Of a stretch of 64,000 nucleotides of DNA, positions 35,682-46,508 are shown piece by piece. The stretch lies in contig CACITU010000001.1 of NCBI GenBank assembly GCA_902589725.1, positions 1-64,000 on the forward strand, given 5' to 3'. Both the position numbers and the translations under genes were made by a program. Position 1 is the first letter of the stretch. Every line of letters starts with the position of its first letter. Below the pieces are notes generated by a model. That model was not told the origin of the DNA. It was given only the letters and a program-made list of their open reading frames with translations, and made no database searches. Source of the stretch: an uncultured Pelagibacteraceae bacterium (GTDB lineage: Bacteria > Pseudomonadota > Alphaproteobacteria > Pelagibacterales > Pelagibacteraceae).

Positions 35682-37607
35682 TTAAGCGCTTTTTTCTTTA
35701 TTCTCGTCTTTAACTTCTTCGAAATCAGCATCAACAACATTTTCGTCTTTTTTACCTGCATCATCTCCACCATCATCTTTTCCAGACTCAGGTTTTGAAG
35801 TTTGTTGTGATTTATAGATTGCTTCTCCAAGTTTCATTGAAGCTTGAACTAAAGCTTCAGTTTTTTTCTTGATATCCTCAATATCTTCGCCTTTTAAAGC
35901 TTCTTTTACAGCACTAGATGCGTCCTCAATGGCTTTTTTCTCTACATCTGAAATCTTTGATCCATGCTCTTTTAAATTCTTATCAGTAGAGTGAATTAGA
36001 GTATCTGCTTGGTTTCTAACATCAACTGACTCTCTTTTTTTCTTGTCAGCTTCTTTATTTGCCTCTGCGTCTTTAACCATTTTTTCAATCTCCTCATCAC
36101 TTAAACCACCTGATGCTTGAATTTGAATTTTTTGTTCTTTACCAGTTCCCTTATCTTTTGCTGAAACATTTACGATACCATTAGCATCAATATCAAATGT
36201 TACTTCAATTTGAGGCACTCCTCTTGGTGCTGGAGCAATACCCACTAATTCAAAATTACCTAAAGCTTTATTGTCAGCTGCCATTTCTCTTTCACCCTGT
36301 AGAACTCTAATAGATACAGCTGGCTGGTTATCTTCAGCTGTAGAGAAAACTTGGCTTTTTTTTGTTGGTATTGTTGTGTTTTTATCGATCAGTTTTGTGG
36401 AAACTCCGCCAAGTGTTTCTATTCCAAGCGATAGTGGAGTAACGTCTAATAAAAGCACATCTTTAACGTCACCTTGTAATACACCCGCTTGAATAGCTGC
36501 ACCCATTGCAACTACTTCATCAGGGTTCACACTTTTGTTAGGATCTTTTCCAAAAAAATTTTTTACTTCTTCAATTACTTTAGGCATTCTAGTCATACCT
36601 CCAACCATAACTACTTCATCAATTTCACTAGCTGTAACTCCAGCATCTTTCAAGGCAGTTTCACACGGAGGCATTGTTCTAGCAATTAAGTCCTCAACTA
36701 AAGCTTCAAGTTTTGCTCTAGTCATTTTTAAATTAATATGTTTTGGACCTGTCTTATCTGCAGTAATGAAAGGTAAATTAATATCTGTTTGTTCTGCAGA
36801 TGATAATTCTATTTTTGCTTTTTCTGCAGCTTCTTTTAATCTTTGTAAAGCTAGTTTATCTGACTTAAGATCAATTCCATTATCTTTTTTAAATTCAGAA
36901 ATTAGGTAATCAACAACAGCATTATCAAAATCTTCACCACCTAAAAATGTATCACCATTAGTTGATTTAACTTCAAATACACCATCACCTAGCTCTAAGA
37001 TAGAAACATCAAACGTTCCTCCACCTAAATCATATACAGCAATCTTCTTATTTTGTTTTTTATCTAAACCATAAGCTAAAGAAGCAGCTGTTGGTTCATT
37101 TATAATTCTTAAAACTTCTAAACCAGCAATTTTTCCTGCATCTTTAGTAGCTTGTCTTTGAGCATCGTTGAAATACGCTGGTACGGTAATCACAGCTTTA
37201 GTTACAGCTTGACCTAAATATTTTTCTGCAGTTTCTTTCATTTTTTGTAAAATGAAAGCAGAAATTTGAGATGGTGAATATTTTTCATTTTTAGCTTCTA
37301 TCCAAGCATCGCCTTTTTCAGAATTAACTATTTTAAATGGTGCAGCTTCTACGTCTTTTTTTACAGTTGGATCATCAAAATTTCTTCCAATTAATCTTTT
37401 AACAGCAAAGATAGTGTTTTCTGGATTTGTGACAGCTTGTCTTTTAGCTGGTTGACCAATTAATTTTTCGTTTTCATCTGTAAATGCAACTACCGAAGGA
37501 GTTGTTCTTGCACCTTCGGCGTTTTCTAAAACTTTAGCCTGTGTTCCCTCCATTATGGCAACACATGAATTTGTCGTTCCTAAGTCTATTCCAATTATTT
37601 TACTCAT
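35682..37607 (-). CDS. dnaK: Chaperone DnaK (Hsp70)
   Basis: ATP-dependent Hsp70. The 641-residue protein has the ATPase signatures [27 protein letters not shown] and [13 protein letters not shown], the interdomain linker [16 protein letters not shown], a substrate domain and an acidic lid tail ([13 protein letters not shown]). AAGGAG lies before the ATG. A heat-shock-type promoter sits in the short spacer after grpE, so it can be expressed separately from grpE. Confidence 0.99.
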   Translation of the reverse strand: MSKIIGIDLGTTNSCVAIMEGTQAKVLENAEGARTTPSVVAFTDENEKLIGQPAKRQAVTNPENTIFAVKRLIGRNFDDPTVKKDVEAAPFKIVNSEKGDAWIEAKNEKYSPSQISAFILQKMKETAEKYLGQAVTKAVITVPAYFNDAQRQATKDAGKIAGLEVLRIINEPTAASLAYGLDKKQNKKIAVYDLGGGTFDVSILELGDGVFEVKSTNGDTFLGGEDFDNAVVDYLISEFKKDNGIDLKSDKLALQRLKEAAEKAKIELSSAEQTDINLPFITADKTGPKHINLKMTRAKLEALVEDLIARTMPPCETALKDAGVTASEIDEVVMVGGMTRMPKVIEEVKNFFGKDPNKSVNPDEVVAMGAAIQAGVLQGDVKDVLLLDVTPLSLGIETLGGVSTKLIDKNTTIPTKKSQVFSTAEDNQPAVSIRVLQGEREMAADNKALGNFELVGIAPAPRGVPQIEVTFDIDANGIVNVSAKDKGTGKEQKIQIQASGGLSDEEIEKMVKDAEANKEADKKKRESVDVRNQADTLIHSTDKNLKEHGSKISDVEKKAIEDASSAVKEALKGEDIEDIKKKTEALVQASMKLGEAIYKSQQTSKPESGKDDGGDDAGKKDENVVDADFEEVKDENKEKSA

Positions 37608-37629
37608 AATATTAATACTTCTCCTTCGT

Positions 37630-37658
37630 CATATAGGGTTTAAATGTGAAACTACAAG
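37630..37658 (-). promoter_or_regulatory. Predicted heat-shock promoter of dnaK
   Basis: On the minus strand CTTGTA (37658-37653), 14 bases, CCCTATATG (37638-37630), matching the layout seen before hslV and grpE and close to the alphaproteobacterial RpoH pattern CTTG-N17-CYTATnT. AAGGAG follows at 37626-37621 before the ATG at 37607. Confidence 0.7.
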
Positions 37659-37669
37659 TTGATCTCATA

Positions 37670-38323
37670 TTATTTATTTTCTGTTTTTTCTTGATTTTCT
37701 TCAGTTTTTTCCTCTTTTGTTGTAACTTTTTTTGACACTCCTACTAATGAAGGTCTAAGCAATCTGTCTTTTATGGTAAAGCCTTTTTGGATTTCCTGGA
37801 TTATTGTTCCAGGTTCTTTCGTATCATCTTCTATTTCCATCATTGCTTGATGAAAGTTTGGATCTAGTTTTTTATTAAGGCTATCAATTGGTTTAATGTT
37901 ATTTTTTTCAAATATGGAGATTAGGTCTTTTTTAATAATGTCTAAATGTTCTAGGGTCTTTTTCAATGCTTCAGTTTCTTTTAACTTATCATCACTTTCA
38001 AGCACATGTTTTGATCGATCTAAGTTATCAATCAAATTTAATGCTTCCTTTGCAAAACTATAGCCGCCATATTCAAATGCATCCTCTTTTTCTTTTTCAA
38101 ATCTTCTTCTTTGATTTTCCATTTCAGCGAAAGTTCTGGCTACTTTATCTTCTAGTTCAGCAATTTTTTCTTCTGGTGTTGGTTCTTTAATTTCTTCTTT
38201 GGTTTCTTGGTCTGTTTCTTGTTTATTTTGTTTTTCTAAGTTTTCTTCAGGTTTCTCAGTTTCTTTTACTGAATCCAGGTTTTGATCTGCAGAAGTGCTA
38301 TTTTGGTTTTCCTCTTTTTCCAT
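37670..38323 (-). CDS. grpE: Nucleotide exchange factor GrpE
   Basis: Releases ADP from DnaK. The 217-residue protein has an acidic, Glu/Gln-rich N-terminal tail, a long coiled coil (EKIAELEDKVARTFAEMENQ, with the family RRFEKEKEDA next), and the C-terminal beta part DPNFHQAMMEIED and VLRP-like KGFTIKDRLLRPSLVGVSK. It is the first gene of the leftward grpE-dnaK-dnaJ unit, 36 bases from divergent rdgB. Confidence 0.97.
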   Translation of the reverse strand: MEKEENQNSTSADQNLDSVKETEKPEENLEKQNKQETDQETKEEIKEPTPEEKIAELEDKVARTFAEMENQRRRFEKEKEDAFEYGGYSFAKEALNLIDNLDRSKHVLESDDKLKETEALKKTLEHLDIIKKDLISIFEKNNIKPIDSLNKKLDPNFHQAMMEIEDDTKEPGTIIQEIQKGFTIKDRLLRPSLVGVSKKVTTKEEKTEENQEKTENK

Positions 38324-38330
38324 AGACTTT

Positions 38331-38359
38331 TATATGGTAAGGATTTTTATAATTTCTAG
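38331..38359 (-). promoter_or_regulatory. Predicted heat-shock promoter of grpE
   Basis: On the minus strand CTAGAA (38359-38354), 14 bases, TACCATATA (38339-38331), nearly identical to the hslV promoter. Only seven bases separate the -10 box from the grpE ATG, so the leader would be absent or minimal. Confidence 0.6.
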
Positions 38360-38962
38360 ATGTCTAAACAAAAAATTAAAAAATTACTTATTGGCACTAA
38401 TAACAAGGGTAAATTACGTGAAATCAAGAGTTTGTTACCAAAAAGTATTAAAATTCATTCCACATCTGAATTTAATATCAAGAGCCCAGTTGAAAATGGA
38501 GAGACATTTAAAGAAAATTCATTAATTAAATCTAAATACTTTTCAAAAAAAACAGGATTAATTTGTTTGGCAGATGACTCAGGATTAGAGATAGACTTTT
38601 TGGATAAAAATCCTGGAATTTATTCTGCTAGGTGGGGAGGAAGGCATGGAGATTTTAGTAAAGCTATAAGAAAAGTTTATAGAGAGCTAAATAAAAAAGA
38701 TAAAAATTGGAAAAGTAAAAAAATTAGAGCAAGATTTATTTGTGCACTATCTATTTCAAATTTAAATAAAAAAATCACTTGCGTGTTAGGAAAAGTCGAG
38801 GGTTATATTTCTGATAAACCAAAAGGACTAAATGGATTTGGTTATGATCCAATTTTTATTCCCTTAAATAAAAGAAAAACTTTTGGAGAAATGAATCCAT
38901 CACAAAAATACAAAATGGATCATAGATACCAAGCATTTAAAAAAATTAGAAAATTTCTATAA
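38360..38962 (+). CDS. rdgB: XTP/dITP pyrophosphatase RdgB
   Basis: Removes deaminated purine nucleotides (dITP, XTP) from the pool. The 200-residue protein has LIGTNNKGKLREIKSLLP, ENGETFKENSLIKSKYF, the catalytic LADDSGLEIDFL and NGFGYDPIFIP. It diverges from grpE and overlaps the convergent LppC-like gene by 17 bases (38946-38962). Confidence 0.97.
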   Translation: MSKQKIKKLLIGTNNKGKLREIKSLLPKSIKIHSTSEFNIKSPVENGETFKENSLIKSKYFSKKTGLICLADDSGLEIDFLDKNPGIYSARWGGRHGDFSKAIRKVYRELNKKDKNWKSKKIRARFICALSISNLNKKITCVLGKVEGYISDKPKGLNGFGYDPIFIPLNKRKTFGEMNPSQKYKMDHRYQAFKKIRKFL

Positions 38963-40100
38963 GTTTTTTATCCTCAACTTTATAAAAATTAAGTCTGTGA
39001 TTTATTTTATTATTTTTGATATCAAAAATTCCTATTTTTCCTTTGAATGAATTTTTCCTCTTGAAAATTTTATTTAAGCTTTCTGCATTTGAGTTAATTG
39101 ATAAATAATAAACTAAGCCAACAAGATCGTAACTCAATAAAGATAAATGAGTAGGATCTTCATTAAATGCATTAAAATACTTTATTTTATAGGAGTCAAA
39201 ATTTTGTTTATTTATTGATGGATAATATAAAGGCTGAATATCAGTTTCGTTTAATAAACTTTCATCAAACCATTGATTTAAAGTTATAAAATATTTATTT
39301 TCAGGAAGTACGTCAGTATATAAAAGTGATGTAGATACACTTTTTAGACTTTCATCAAAATCTGCAATTACAATAGCATCAAAATTTAAACCACCTAAAG
39401 AATACCTTTTTTCCAATCTTTTTACTTTTTTTTCTTTATTGGGTTCATTTGAATTTTTAATTCTTTTTATTTCATCTTCTAAATTTTGTTTTCTAATTTT
39501 ATAGTTTGTAATTTCCTCTATTTGTTTTGTTAGTTTTGTTGGCTCTGTATTATATTCATAATCTTTATAAATTTTTATTTTTGAATTTTTCATCCCTTTT
39601 TTAACCTCAAACTCATAATCTTGAATTGGTGTTAAAAAAATAGTTCTTTGTATTTTATTAGTTTCTAAAAATTTTTTAATTGTATTAAACTGCGATGTAG
39701 AATTAATTCCAGCAGAAATTACATTTTTTGGCAAATCTAAAGTTTTATTTGTTAACGATAAAAATGTTAAATTTTCCATTTCATCTAAGTATGTTAAACT
39801 TTCATAGAAGACAGGGCCAATAACAATTTTTATTCCCATTTCACTTAATTCAAATGCTGATTTTAAAGTCTGGTTTGCCTTAGTTGCTGTATCTTTTGGA
39901 AAGATTTCTATTAAATTATTATCAATATCTTTAACAGCAAGTCCAACTGCTTTAATAATTGATTCTCCAATTTCTTTATTATCTCCAGTCATTGGTACTA
40001 ATAATCCAATTTTAATTTTTTCTTGAGCATTTGTGGCCTGAATAAATAGAAATTGAAAACTTATAAAAATAAAATAAATAATTTTAATTAATTTAGTCAT
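38946..40100 (-). CDS. LppC/LpoA-like periplasmic binding protein
   Basis: A 384-residue exported protein with a periplasmic type 1 binding fold. The signal is IIYFIFISFQFLFIQATNAQ and the mature part begins KIKIGLLVPMTGDNKEIGES. Later segments IVIGPVFYESLTYLDEM, FDAIVIADFDESLKSVSTSL and FNEDPTHLSLLSYDLVGLVY fit the penicillin-binding-protein-activator group. There is no lipobox cysteine. Position before rsmI is the usual one for LppC. Whether it activates a synthase or binds a ligand is not known. Confidence 0.85.
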   Translation of the reverse strand: MTKLIKIIYFIFISFQFLFIQATNAQEKIKIGLLVPMTGDNKEIGESIIKAVGLAVKDIDNNLIEIFPKDTATKANQTLKSAFELSEMGIKIVIGPVFYESLTYLDEMENLTFLSLTNKTLDLPKNVISAGINSTSQFNTIKKFLETNKIQRTIFLTPIQDYEFEVKKGMKNSKIKIYKDYEYNTEPTKLTKQIEEITNYKIRKQNLEDEIKRIKNSNEPNKEKKVKRLEKRYSLGGLNFDAIVIADFDESLKSVSTSLLYTDVLPENKYFITLNQWFDESLLNETDIQPLYYPSINKQNFDSYKIKYFNAFNEDPTHLSLLSYDLVGLVYYLSINSNAESLNKIFKRKNSFKGKIGIFDIKNNKINHRLNFYKVEDKKLIEIF

Positions 40101-40134
40101 TTTAATGTTAATATAATATTTTTTAAGCTAAATT

Positions 40135-40998
40135 ATGATCATAAAACCACAATTTAAATTAAAAGAATACGAAAATGGTCTTTATTTAGTGTCAACTCCT
40201 TTAGGAAATTTAAAAGATATAACTTTAAGAGCAATTGAGGTTTTGCACCAATCTGATTATATTTTATGTGAGGACACTCGAATTTCAAAAAATCTTTTAG
40301 ACAAATATCAAATAAAATCAAAATTAATTTCAAATCACAAATTTAATGAGAAAAAAAATGTATTAAAAATTATTGAATATTTAATATCTGGAAAGATAAT
40401 TTCTTTGATATCTGATGCTGGTACGCCTAGTATTTCTGATCCAGGTTCAATATTGGTTAATGAGTGTATTAATAATGATATAAGAATTTTTCCAATTCCT
40501 GGACCTTCGGCTGTTTCAGCGGCTGTTTCAATCAGCGGATTTTCAGATAAATTTTTGTTTTATGGTTTTTTTCCTGAGAAAAAACAGTTTTTAGCAAATG
40601 AACTCAAAAAGCTATCTAAGGCAGAAAATTCTTTAGTTTTTTTTGCATCCCCTAAAAAAATAAACAAAATTATTCCAGAAATTAAAAAAAACTTTAAGGG
40701 AAGAAAGATAGTTTTTTGTAGAGAAATTACAAAAATTTTTGAAGAATTCATCAGAAAAGATATAGATGAATTAGAACTATTTGAAAAAGTACCAAAAGGT
40801 GAACTTACTATTGTTATTTCTGAAAGAAAAATAAATAAAAATGTCTCTAAAAAATTAAATGAATCAGATATGAATATGATAAAAAAAATGATTAATAAAT
40901 TGTCTACTAAAGAAATTACAGATATTTTGAGTCAAAGCACCGAAATACCTAAAAAAGAAATATATAAATATTGTTTAAATTTAAAAAATGAAAAATAA
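40135..40998 (+). CDS. rsmI: 16S rRNA 2'-O-ribose C1402 methyltransferase RsmI
   Basis: Methylates the ribose of C1402 in 16S rRNA. The 287-residue protein shows LYLVSTPLGNLKDITLRAIE, LCEDTRISKNLL, SDAGTPSISDPG and PIPGPSAVSAAVSISG, all typical of the family. The frequent downstream yraN nuclease-like gene is missing; instead the stop overlaps the BON lipoprotein by 11 bases. Confidence 0.97.
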   Translation: MIIKPQFKLKEYENGLYLVSTPLGNLKDITLRAIEVLHQSDYILCEDTRISKNLLDKYQIKSKLISNHKFNEKKNVLKIIEYLISGKIISLISDAGTPSISDPGSILVNECINNDIRIFPIPGPSAVSAAVSISGFSDKFLFYGFFPEKKQFLANELKKLSKAENSLVFFASPKKINKIIPEIKKNFKGRKIVFCREITKIFEEFIRKDIDELELFEKVPKGELTIVISERKINKNVSKKLNESDMNMIKKMINKLSTKEITDILSQSTEIPKKEIYKYCLNLKNEK

Positions 40999-41581
40999 AT
41001 TTTTAATATTCATCTTATTAACTCTAGTTTTATCAGGCTGTACTGGCGTAAGTTCTAGAGGACTTTTTGGTACAGGTGTCTCAGTTGCACTAGATCCAAG
41101 GACAGTTGGAACTCAAATAGATGACTCCATAATGCAAAAAACTATCAGTGGTAAAATTCTAGCTAGAGATAAGAAATATCTACTATCTGTTAAAACTAAA
41201 GTCTTGGATGGCAGAATCTTTATAACTGGTAAAGTGGATAATCCTGAGGAAAAATTGTTTATTACAAAATTGGCTTGGGAAACCAAGGGAGCTAGATCTG
41301 TCAGAAATGATATTAAGATTAAAGAAGAGTTTAATTTTAAGCAATCCGCAAAAGATATATTGATAACCTCTCAACTTAGAACGGCCATTATTGTTAATAA
41401 AAATATTAAGGCTACTAATTATCAAATAGATACTTATAAAAAGAAAATTTATATTTATGGAATTGCACTGACTTCTGAAGAAAAAGATTTGGTTATAAGT
41501 GAAGCTAAAGAAATACTTGATGTCGAGGATGTTATTGCAAGTATAATACTTGTCGAAGATTTAAGAATTCAAAGGGAATAA
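40988..41581 (+). CDS. BON-domain lipoprotein (DolP/YraP-like)
   Basis: A 197-residue lipoprotein with lipobox LSGC at the end of ILLTLVLSGCTGVSSRG. Two BON domains follow, the first around LLSVKTKVLDGRIFITGKVD and the second around QIDTYKKKIYIYGIALTSEE. DolP in E. coli guards outer-membrane integrity, and the position after rsmI matches yraP there. Its stop abuts the stop of convergent maeB (41581/41582). Confidence 0.9.
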   Translation: MKNKFLIFILLTLVLSGCTGVSSRGLFGTGVSVALDPRTVGTQIDDSIMQKTISGKILARDKKYLLSVKTKVLDGRIFITGKVDNPEEKLFITKLAWETKGARSVRNDIKIKEEFNFKQSAKDILITSQLRTAIIVNKNIKATNYQIDTYKKKIYIYGIALTSEEKDLVISEAKEILDVEDVIASIILVEDLRIQRE

Positions 41582-43867
41582 TTACTTTTTGTAATCAATT
41601 ACCTCAGAAGAATACGCCGCTATAGAAGCAAGGTTAAGAATTTCAGAGGTTGAGGATCTAAGCGGAGCAATTTCTATTGGCAAGCCTAATCCAATTAACA
41701 AAGGACCTATAACTTTTGTCTCTCCAATAGTTTTCATTAACTTGTATGAGATTGCAGCACTATGCTGTCCAGGCATTATCAAAATATTTGCTTTACCTAC
41801 AATTTTGGCAAAAGGATAAAGTTCTTGGTACTCTGGATTTAATGCAACATCTGGCTGCATATCTCCATCAAATTCAAAATCTACTTTTTTTTCTTTGAGT
41901 ATTTCAACTGCATTACGAATATGTTTAGTTCTACTAGTAAGAGGTTGTCCAAATGTAGAATGAGATACAAAAGCAACTTTTGGTTCAAATCCAAAAAGTC
42001 TAACTACTCTAGCTGTTGATATAGCCATTTCAGCCATTTGTTCAGATGTTGGATATTCATGTACGCTTGTATCGCCAACAAAAATAGTTCTTCCTTTATG
42101 AACTATCATGTTTAATCCAAACATAATTTCCCCTTTTCTTACATCAACAACTTGTTTGATTTTTTCAAATGAAGCCCCAAAGCGTCTAGTATTACCAGTC
42201 ACTGCACCGTCAGCATCACCACATGCAACCATACTTGTAGCCCACACAACTCTATCATTTCTGATCATTCGGTCACAATCTCTCTCCAATAATCCCTGTT
42301 CTCTCTGTAATTTTTCAAATAAATGTCTCACATATCTTTTTCTTTTTTCTTCATCTTTTGAGTTAACAATTTCAATGTCAAAATTTTCACTGTAACCAAT
42401 ATTTTTAATTTGTTCTTTAATTTTACTTTCTTTACCAACTAAAATTGGAGTACCTAACTTTGAATTTTTAAACGCTATTGCAGCTTTTAAAGTATTTTCA
42501 TCTTCACCATCTGCAAAAACAATTCTTTTTTGATTTTTTTTAATAAACGAATTTATACCTTGCATTATAGTTACTGTTGGGTCTAATCTTTGTTTTAGTT
42601 GTTCTTTGTAAGCTTCAAAATCATCTATATTTTTTCTAGCCACTCCACTTTTTATTGCTGCTTTGGCTACAGCCGCTGGGATTACGCTGATTAATCTCGG
42701 ATCGAATGTCGATGGAATTATGTAATCTTTTCCGTAATGTGGTCTTTCACCACCCATAGCTGCAACAACTTCATCAGGAACATCTTCTCTTGCCAAATTA
42801 GCTATTGCATTTGCTGCTGAAACTTTCATTTCTTCATTTATAGTTTTGGACCTAACATCTAATGCACCTCTAAAGATATAAGGAAATCCAATTAAATTAT
42901 TTACCTGATTGGGATAATCAGACCTACCAGTTGCAATAATTGCATCATCTCTTACTTCACTAATCTCTTCAGGAGTGATTTCGGGATCAGGATTTGCACA
43001 AGCAAATATAATTGGTTTTTTTGCCATTGATTTAACCATCTCTTTTTTTAGTACACCTTTTGCAGACAATCCTAAAAAAACATCGGCACCTTTAATAGCA
43101 TCCTCTAGAGTTCTATGTTTAGTTTTAACCATATATCTAGATTTCCATTGATCAATTCCTTCAGTCCTTCCTTCATAGATTACACCCTTCCTGTCTAACA
43201 TTATTATATTTTCAGATTTAACACCTGAGTTTTTAAATAATTCTGTGCAAGCTTGTGCTGATGCTCCAGCACCATTAACTACAACTTTAATTTTTTTTAT
43301 TGATTTACCACAGATATCCAATGCATTTATTAGAGCTGCAGTTGTTATAATTGCTGTCCCATGTTGGTCATCATGAAAAACTGGAATGTTTAAAATTTCT
43401 TTTAATTTTTGCTCTATTATAAAACAATCTGGGGCCGCTATATCTTCTAAATTTATTCCACCGAAGCTAGGTGCAAAATTTTTTATTGAATTAATTATTT
43501 CACTGGAATCTTTACAATCTATTTCTAAATCAATCGAGTCTATGTCTGCAAATCTTTTAAATAAAACTGCCTTTCCTTCCATCACAGGCTTTGATGCAAG
43601 AGCACCCAAATTACCCATTCCTAAAATTGCTGAACCATTACTTATTACAGCAACTAGATTTCCTTTACTTGTATAATCATATGCTGCTTCTGGGTCCTCG
43701 CTTATCTTTTTAACTGGAGCAGCAACTCCTGGAGAATATGCTAAAGCTAGATCACGCTTAGTTGTCATATTTTTTGAAGAAATAATCTCAATCTTGCCAG
43801 GTTTTTTGTCTTTATGAAAATCTAAAGCTTCTTTATCTGTATAATGATCAATTTTTGTTTTTTTCAT
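41582..43867 (-). CDS. maeB: NADP-dependent malic enzyme with phosphotransacetylase-like C-terminus
   Basis: Decarboxylates malate to pyruvate. The 761 residues are two modules: the malic enzyme (LALAYSPGVAAPVKKISEDP, FHDDQHGTAIITTAALINAL with metal ligands, VVNGAGASAQAC loop) and a phosphate acetyltransferase-like region from about residue 435 (RIVFADGEDENTLKAA, and the end INLASIAAYSSEVIDY-like LNLASIAAYSS). The latter is usually regulatory and inactive. The start at 43867 removes a long unlikely N-terminal extension. Confidence 0.96.
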   Translation of the reverse strand: MKKTKIDHYTDKEALDFHKDKKPGKIEIISSKNMTTKRDLALAYSPGVAAPVKKISEDPEAAYDYTSKGNLVAVISNGSAILGMGNLGALASKPVMEGKAVLFKRFADIDSIDLEIDCKDSSEIINSIKNFAPSFGGINLEDIAAPDCFIIEQKLKEILNIPVFHDDQHGTAIITTAALINALDICGKSIKKIKVVVNGAGASAQACTELFKNSGVKSENIIMLDRKGVIYEGRTEGIDQWKSRYMVKTKHRTLEDAIKGADVFLGLSAKGVLKKEMVKSMAKKPIIFACANPDPEITPEEISEVRDDAIIATGRSDYPNQVNNLIGFPYIFRGALDVRSKTINEEMKVSAANAIANLAREDVPDEVVAAMGGERPHYGKDYIIPSTFDPRLISVIPAAVAKAAIKSGVARKNIDDFEAYKEQLKQRLDPTVTIMQGINSFIKKNQKRIVFADGEDENTLKAAIAFKNSKLGTPILVGKESKIKEQIKNIGYSENFDIEIVNSKDEEKRKRYVRHLFEKLQREQGLLERDCDRMIRNDRVVWATSMVACGDADGAVTGNTRRFGASFEKIKQVVDVRKGEIMFGLNMIVHKGRTIFVGDTSVHEYPTSEQMAEMAISTARVVRLFGFEPKVAFVSHSTFGQPLTSRTKHIRNAVEILKEKKVDFEFDGDMQPDVALNPEYQELYPFAKIVGKANILIMPGQHSAAISYKLMKTIGETKVIGPLLIGLGLPIEIAPLRSSTSEILNLASIAAYSSEVIDYKK

Positions 43868-43919
43868 TTGTGATAACAATAAGTGTACAATTGGGGTAAA
43901 ATTAAGACTAATATGATTT

Positions 43920-45449
43920 ATGAACTTAGTTAAGTCAACAGGCACATTTGGTTTTTATACTATAATAAGTAGGTTGCTTGGTTATTTAAGAGATATTTTA
44001 ATAGCAATTTTTCTGGGAACAGGAATGTTGGCTGATGCTTTTTTTGTAGCATTTAGAATTCCAAATACTTTTAGAAGATTGTTTGCTGAAGGTACTTTTA
44101 ATGCTGCATTCGTTCCAAGTTATTCTTCAGAAATTGCAAAGGGAAAGAAAAAATCCAACAAATTTGCTAACGATATTTTTAATCTCCTTTTTTTAGGATT
44201 GTTATTTTTAACAATAATAATTGAAATTTTCATGCCTGCTTTTGTTTCAATTATTGCTCCAGGTTTTGTTGGTGATTTAGAAAAAATGGAGGTAGCAATT
44301 AATTTAACAAGAATTACTTTTCCTTTTTTATTTTTTATTTGTTTAGCATCGTTTTTTTCTGCAATTCTAAATTCACATAATAAATTTGCAGCTGCTGCAG
44401 CAGCCCCAATCATATTAAATATTGTTTTAATTTTAGTATTAATTTTTTCCAAAAATCTGGGTGATCAGTTAGTTTATTATTTGTCTTATGGTGTTTCTCT
44501 GGCTGGTTTTTTACAATTAATTTTTTTATTTAAATATGTATCAAAATATTATTCAATAAAATTTAGTATTAAATTTAAAGTAAGTGAAAAGGTAAAATTT
44601 TTTTTTAAAAAACTTTTACCAAGTATTTTTTCATCTGGGATTACTCAAATTAATATTTTAATTGGAACAATAATTGCATCATTCCAAGCAAGTGCAGTTT
44701 CATATTTATATTATGCTGATAGAATTTATCAAATTAACCTAGCTATAGCTGGGATAGCTATTGGTGTTGTTATACTTCCACAGCTTTCAAAACATATTCA
44801 ATCTAAAAAAAAAAATAAAATTTTGCTTATACAAAATAAAGCCTTAGAGTTAAGTTTATTTTTAAGCCTTCCAGCTACTATTGCTTTAATAATTGGTTCA
44901 GAACAAATTATTTCAGCTTTATTTGGTTATGGATCTTTTAATGAGAATTCAGTGAACAACTCAAGTTTAGCATTATATTACTTTGCATTAGGACTTCCTG
45001 CTTTTGCTTTGATAAAGGTTTTTTCAAGTTTTTTCTTTGCGAATCATGATACTAAAACTCCATTTTATATTTCGTTGATTTCAGTTTTTCTTAATATATT
45101 TGTAAGTGTTTATTATTTTAGTGAAATTGGTTTTATAATAATTCCAATAGCTACATCAATTTCATCTTGGTTTAATTCAATTTTGTTATTTTTATTTTTA
45201 AAAAATCGACATTTATTCCATTTTAACAAAAAATTTTTTATAAAATTTATTAAAATAATTTTTGCATCAATTCTGATGGGTTTATTTTTTAATTTTTTGT
45301 TAATTTATTTTCAAAATGAATTGGCATTTAATCATTCAATTAAATCTTTATATTTAGTTTTATCTGTTATATTGGGATTATTATTTTATTTAATTGTTTG
45401 TTATTTCATCAAAGCTTTTCAAATGAATGATATTAAATTAAAGTATTAA
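43920..45449 (+). CDS. murJ: Lipid II flippase MurJ
   Basis: Moves lipid II to the periplasmic face for peptidoglycan synthesis. The 509-residue protein is highly hydrophobic with about 14 predicted helices and the N-terminal signature [41 protein letters not shown] and AFVPSYSSE, all standard. It lies 52 bases from the divergent maeB and five before trpS. Confidence 0.97.
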   Translation: MNLVKSTGTFGFYTIISRLLGYLRDILIAIFLGTGMLADAFFVAFRIPNTFRRLFAEGTFNAAFVPSYSSEIAKGKKKSNKFANDIFNLLFLGLLFLTIIIEIFMPAFVSIIAPGFVGDLEKMEVAINLTRITFPFLFFICLASFFSAILNSHNKFAAAAAAPIILNIVLILVLIFSKNLGDQLVYYLSYGVSLAGFLQLIFLFKYVSKYYSIKFSIKFKVSEKVKFFFKKLLPSIFSSGITQINILIGTIIASFQASAVSYLYYADRIYQINLAIAGIAIGVVILPQLSKHIQSKKKNKILLIQNKALELSLFLSLPATIALIIGSEQIISALFGYGSFNENSVNNSSLALYYFALGLPAFALIKVFSSFFFANHDTKTPFYISLISVFLNIFVSVYYFSEIGFIIIPIATSISSWFNSILLFLFLKNRHLFHFNKKFFIKFIKIIFASILMGLFFNFLLIYFQNELAFNHSIKSLYLVLSVILGLLFYLIVCYFIKAFQMNDIKLKY

Positions 45450-45453
45450 TTTT

Positions 45454-46455
45454 ATGGGTAAAAAAATATTTTCTGGTGTGCAGCCTACAGGTAATCTTCA
45501 TTTAGGAAATTATCTAGGAGCAATAAGGAATTTTGTAGATTTAAATAATGATAATGATAACAAATGTATTTTTTGTGTAGTAGATTTACACGCGATTACA
45601 GTTAAGCAAGATCCTAAACAATTAAAAAATAATATCAGAGAAACTGTTGCTACTTTTATAGCAAGTGGAATAGATCCAAAAAAAAGTATAATTTTTAATC
45701 AATCAAGAGTGGCTGCTCACGCTGAAGGAGCGTGGATACTAAGCTGTGTTGCCAGAATGGGTTGGTTAAATAGAATGACCCAGTTTAAGGAGAAAGCTGG
45801 CAAAGACAAAGAGAAAGCCAGTATTGGATTATATTCTTATCCAGTTTTAATGGCGGCTGATATTCTATTATATGACGCCACTCATGTTCCTGTAGGCGAT
45901 GATCAAAAGCAACATTTGGAATTATGTAGAGATATAGCTCAAAAATTCAATAATGATTTTGATGTGGAAAATTTCCTACAAGTTCCTGAGCCTTTAATTC
46001 AAAAAGAGTTTTCAAGAATAATGAGTTTAAAAGATGGTTCAAAAAAGATGAGTAAATCAGAATTATCAGATTTAAGTAGAATAAATTTAACAGATGATAA
46101 AGATCAACTAATAAATAAAATTAAAAAAGCAAAAACTGATCCATTGCCTATGCCTCAAAGCTTAAAGGAACTTGATGAAAGGTTGGAAGCAAAAAATCTT
46201 TTAGGAATTTATTCAAGTTTGACAAATTCTTCATTAGAAAATTCAGTAAAAAATTTTGCAGGTAAAAACTTTTTAGAATTTAAAGAAAAATTAGCAGATG
46301 AGCTTGTAAATAAAATAGAACCTATTTCTAACGAGATTAAAAAACTTTTAAGAGATAAAAGTTATTTAGATGAAATTCTTCTAGATGGAGTTGAAAAAGC
46401 TGATTTAATTGCATCTAAAAAGATTGAAAGAATTAAAGAAATAGTAGGTTTTTAA
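45454..46455 (+). CDS. trpS: Tryptophanyl-tRNA synthetase
   Basis: Charges tRNA-Trp. The 333-residue class I enzyme starts with [20 protein letters not shown] (HIGH-type), has [20 protein letters not shown] and the KMSKS-type [15 protein letters not shown]. Length is normal. It is translated from a start four bases after murJ. Confidence 0.98.
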   Translation: MGKKIFSGVQPTGNLHLGNYLGAIRNFVDLNNDNDNKCIFCVVDLHAITVKQDPKQLKNNIRETVATFIASGIDPKKSIIFNQSRVAAHAEGAWILSCVARMGWLNRMTQFKEKAGKDKEKASIGLYSYPVLMAADILLYDATHVPVGDDQKQHLELCRDIAQKFNNDFDVENFLQVPEPLIQKEFSRIMSLKDGSKKMSKSELSDLSRINLTDDKDQLINKIKKAKTDPLPMPQSLKELDERLEAKNLLGIYSSLTNSSLENSVKNFAGKNFLEFKEKLADELVNKIEPISNEIKKLLRDKSYLDEILLDGVEKADLIASKKIERIKEIVGF

Positions 46456-46508
46456 TAAAAAATTTATTATCAAGTTTTAATTTTTAAAATATTCATTATA
46501 TATAATTT

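Noticed and set aside
36535-36909. Long open frames antisense to dnaK
   Set aside because: They mirror the codon bias of dnaK, have no ribosome-binding site and resemble no family; the same applies to antisense frames in hslU, pnp, dnaJ and maeB.
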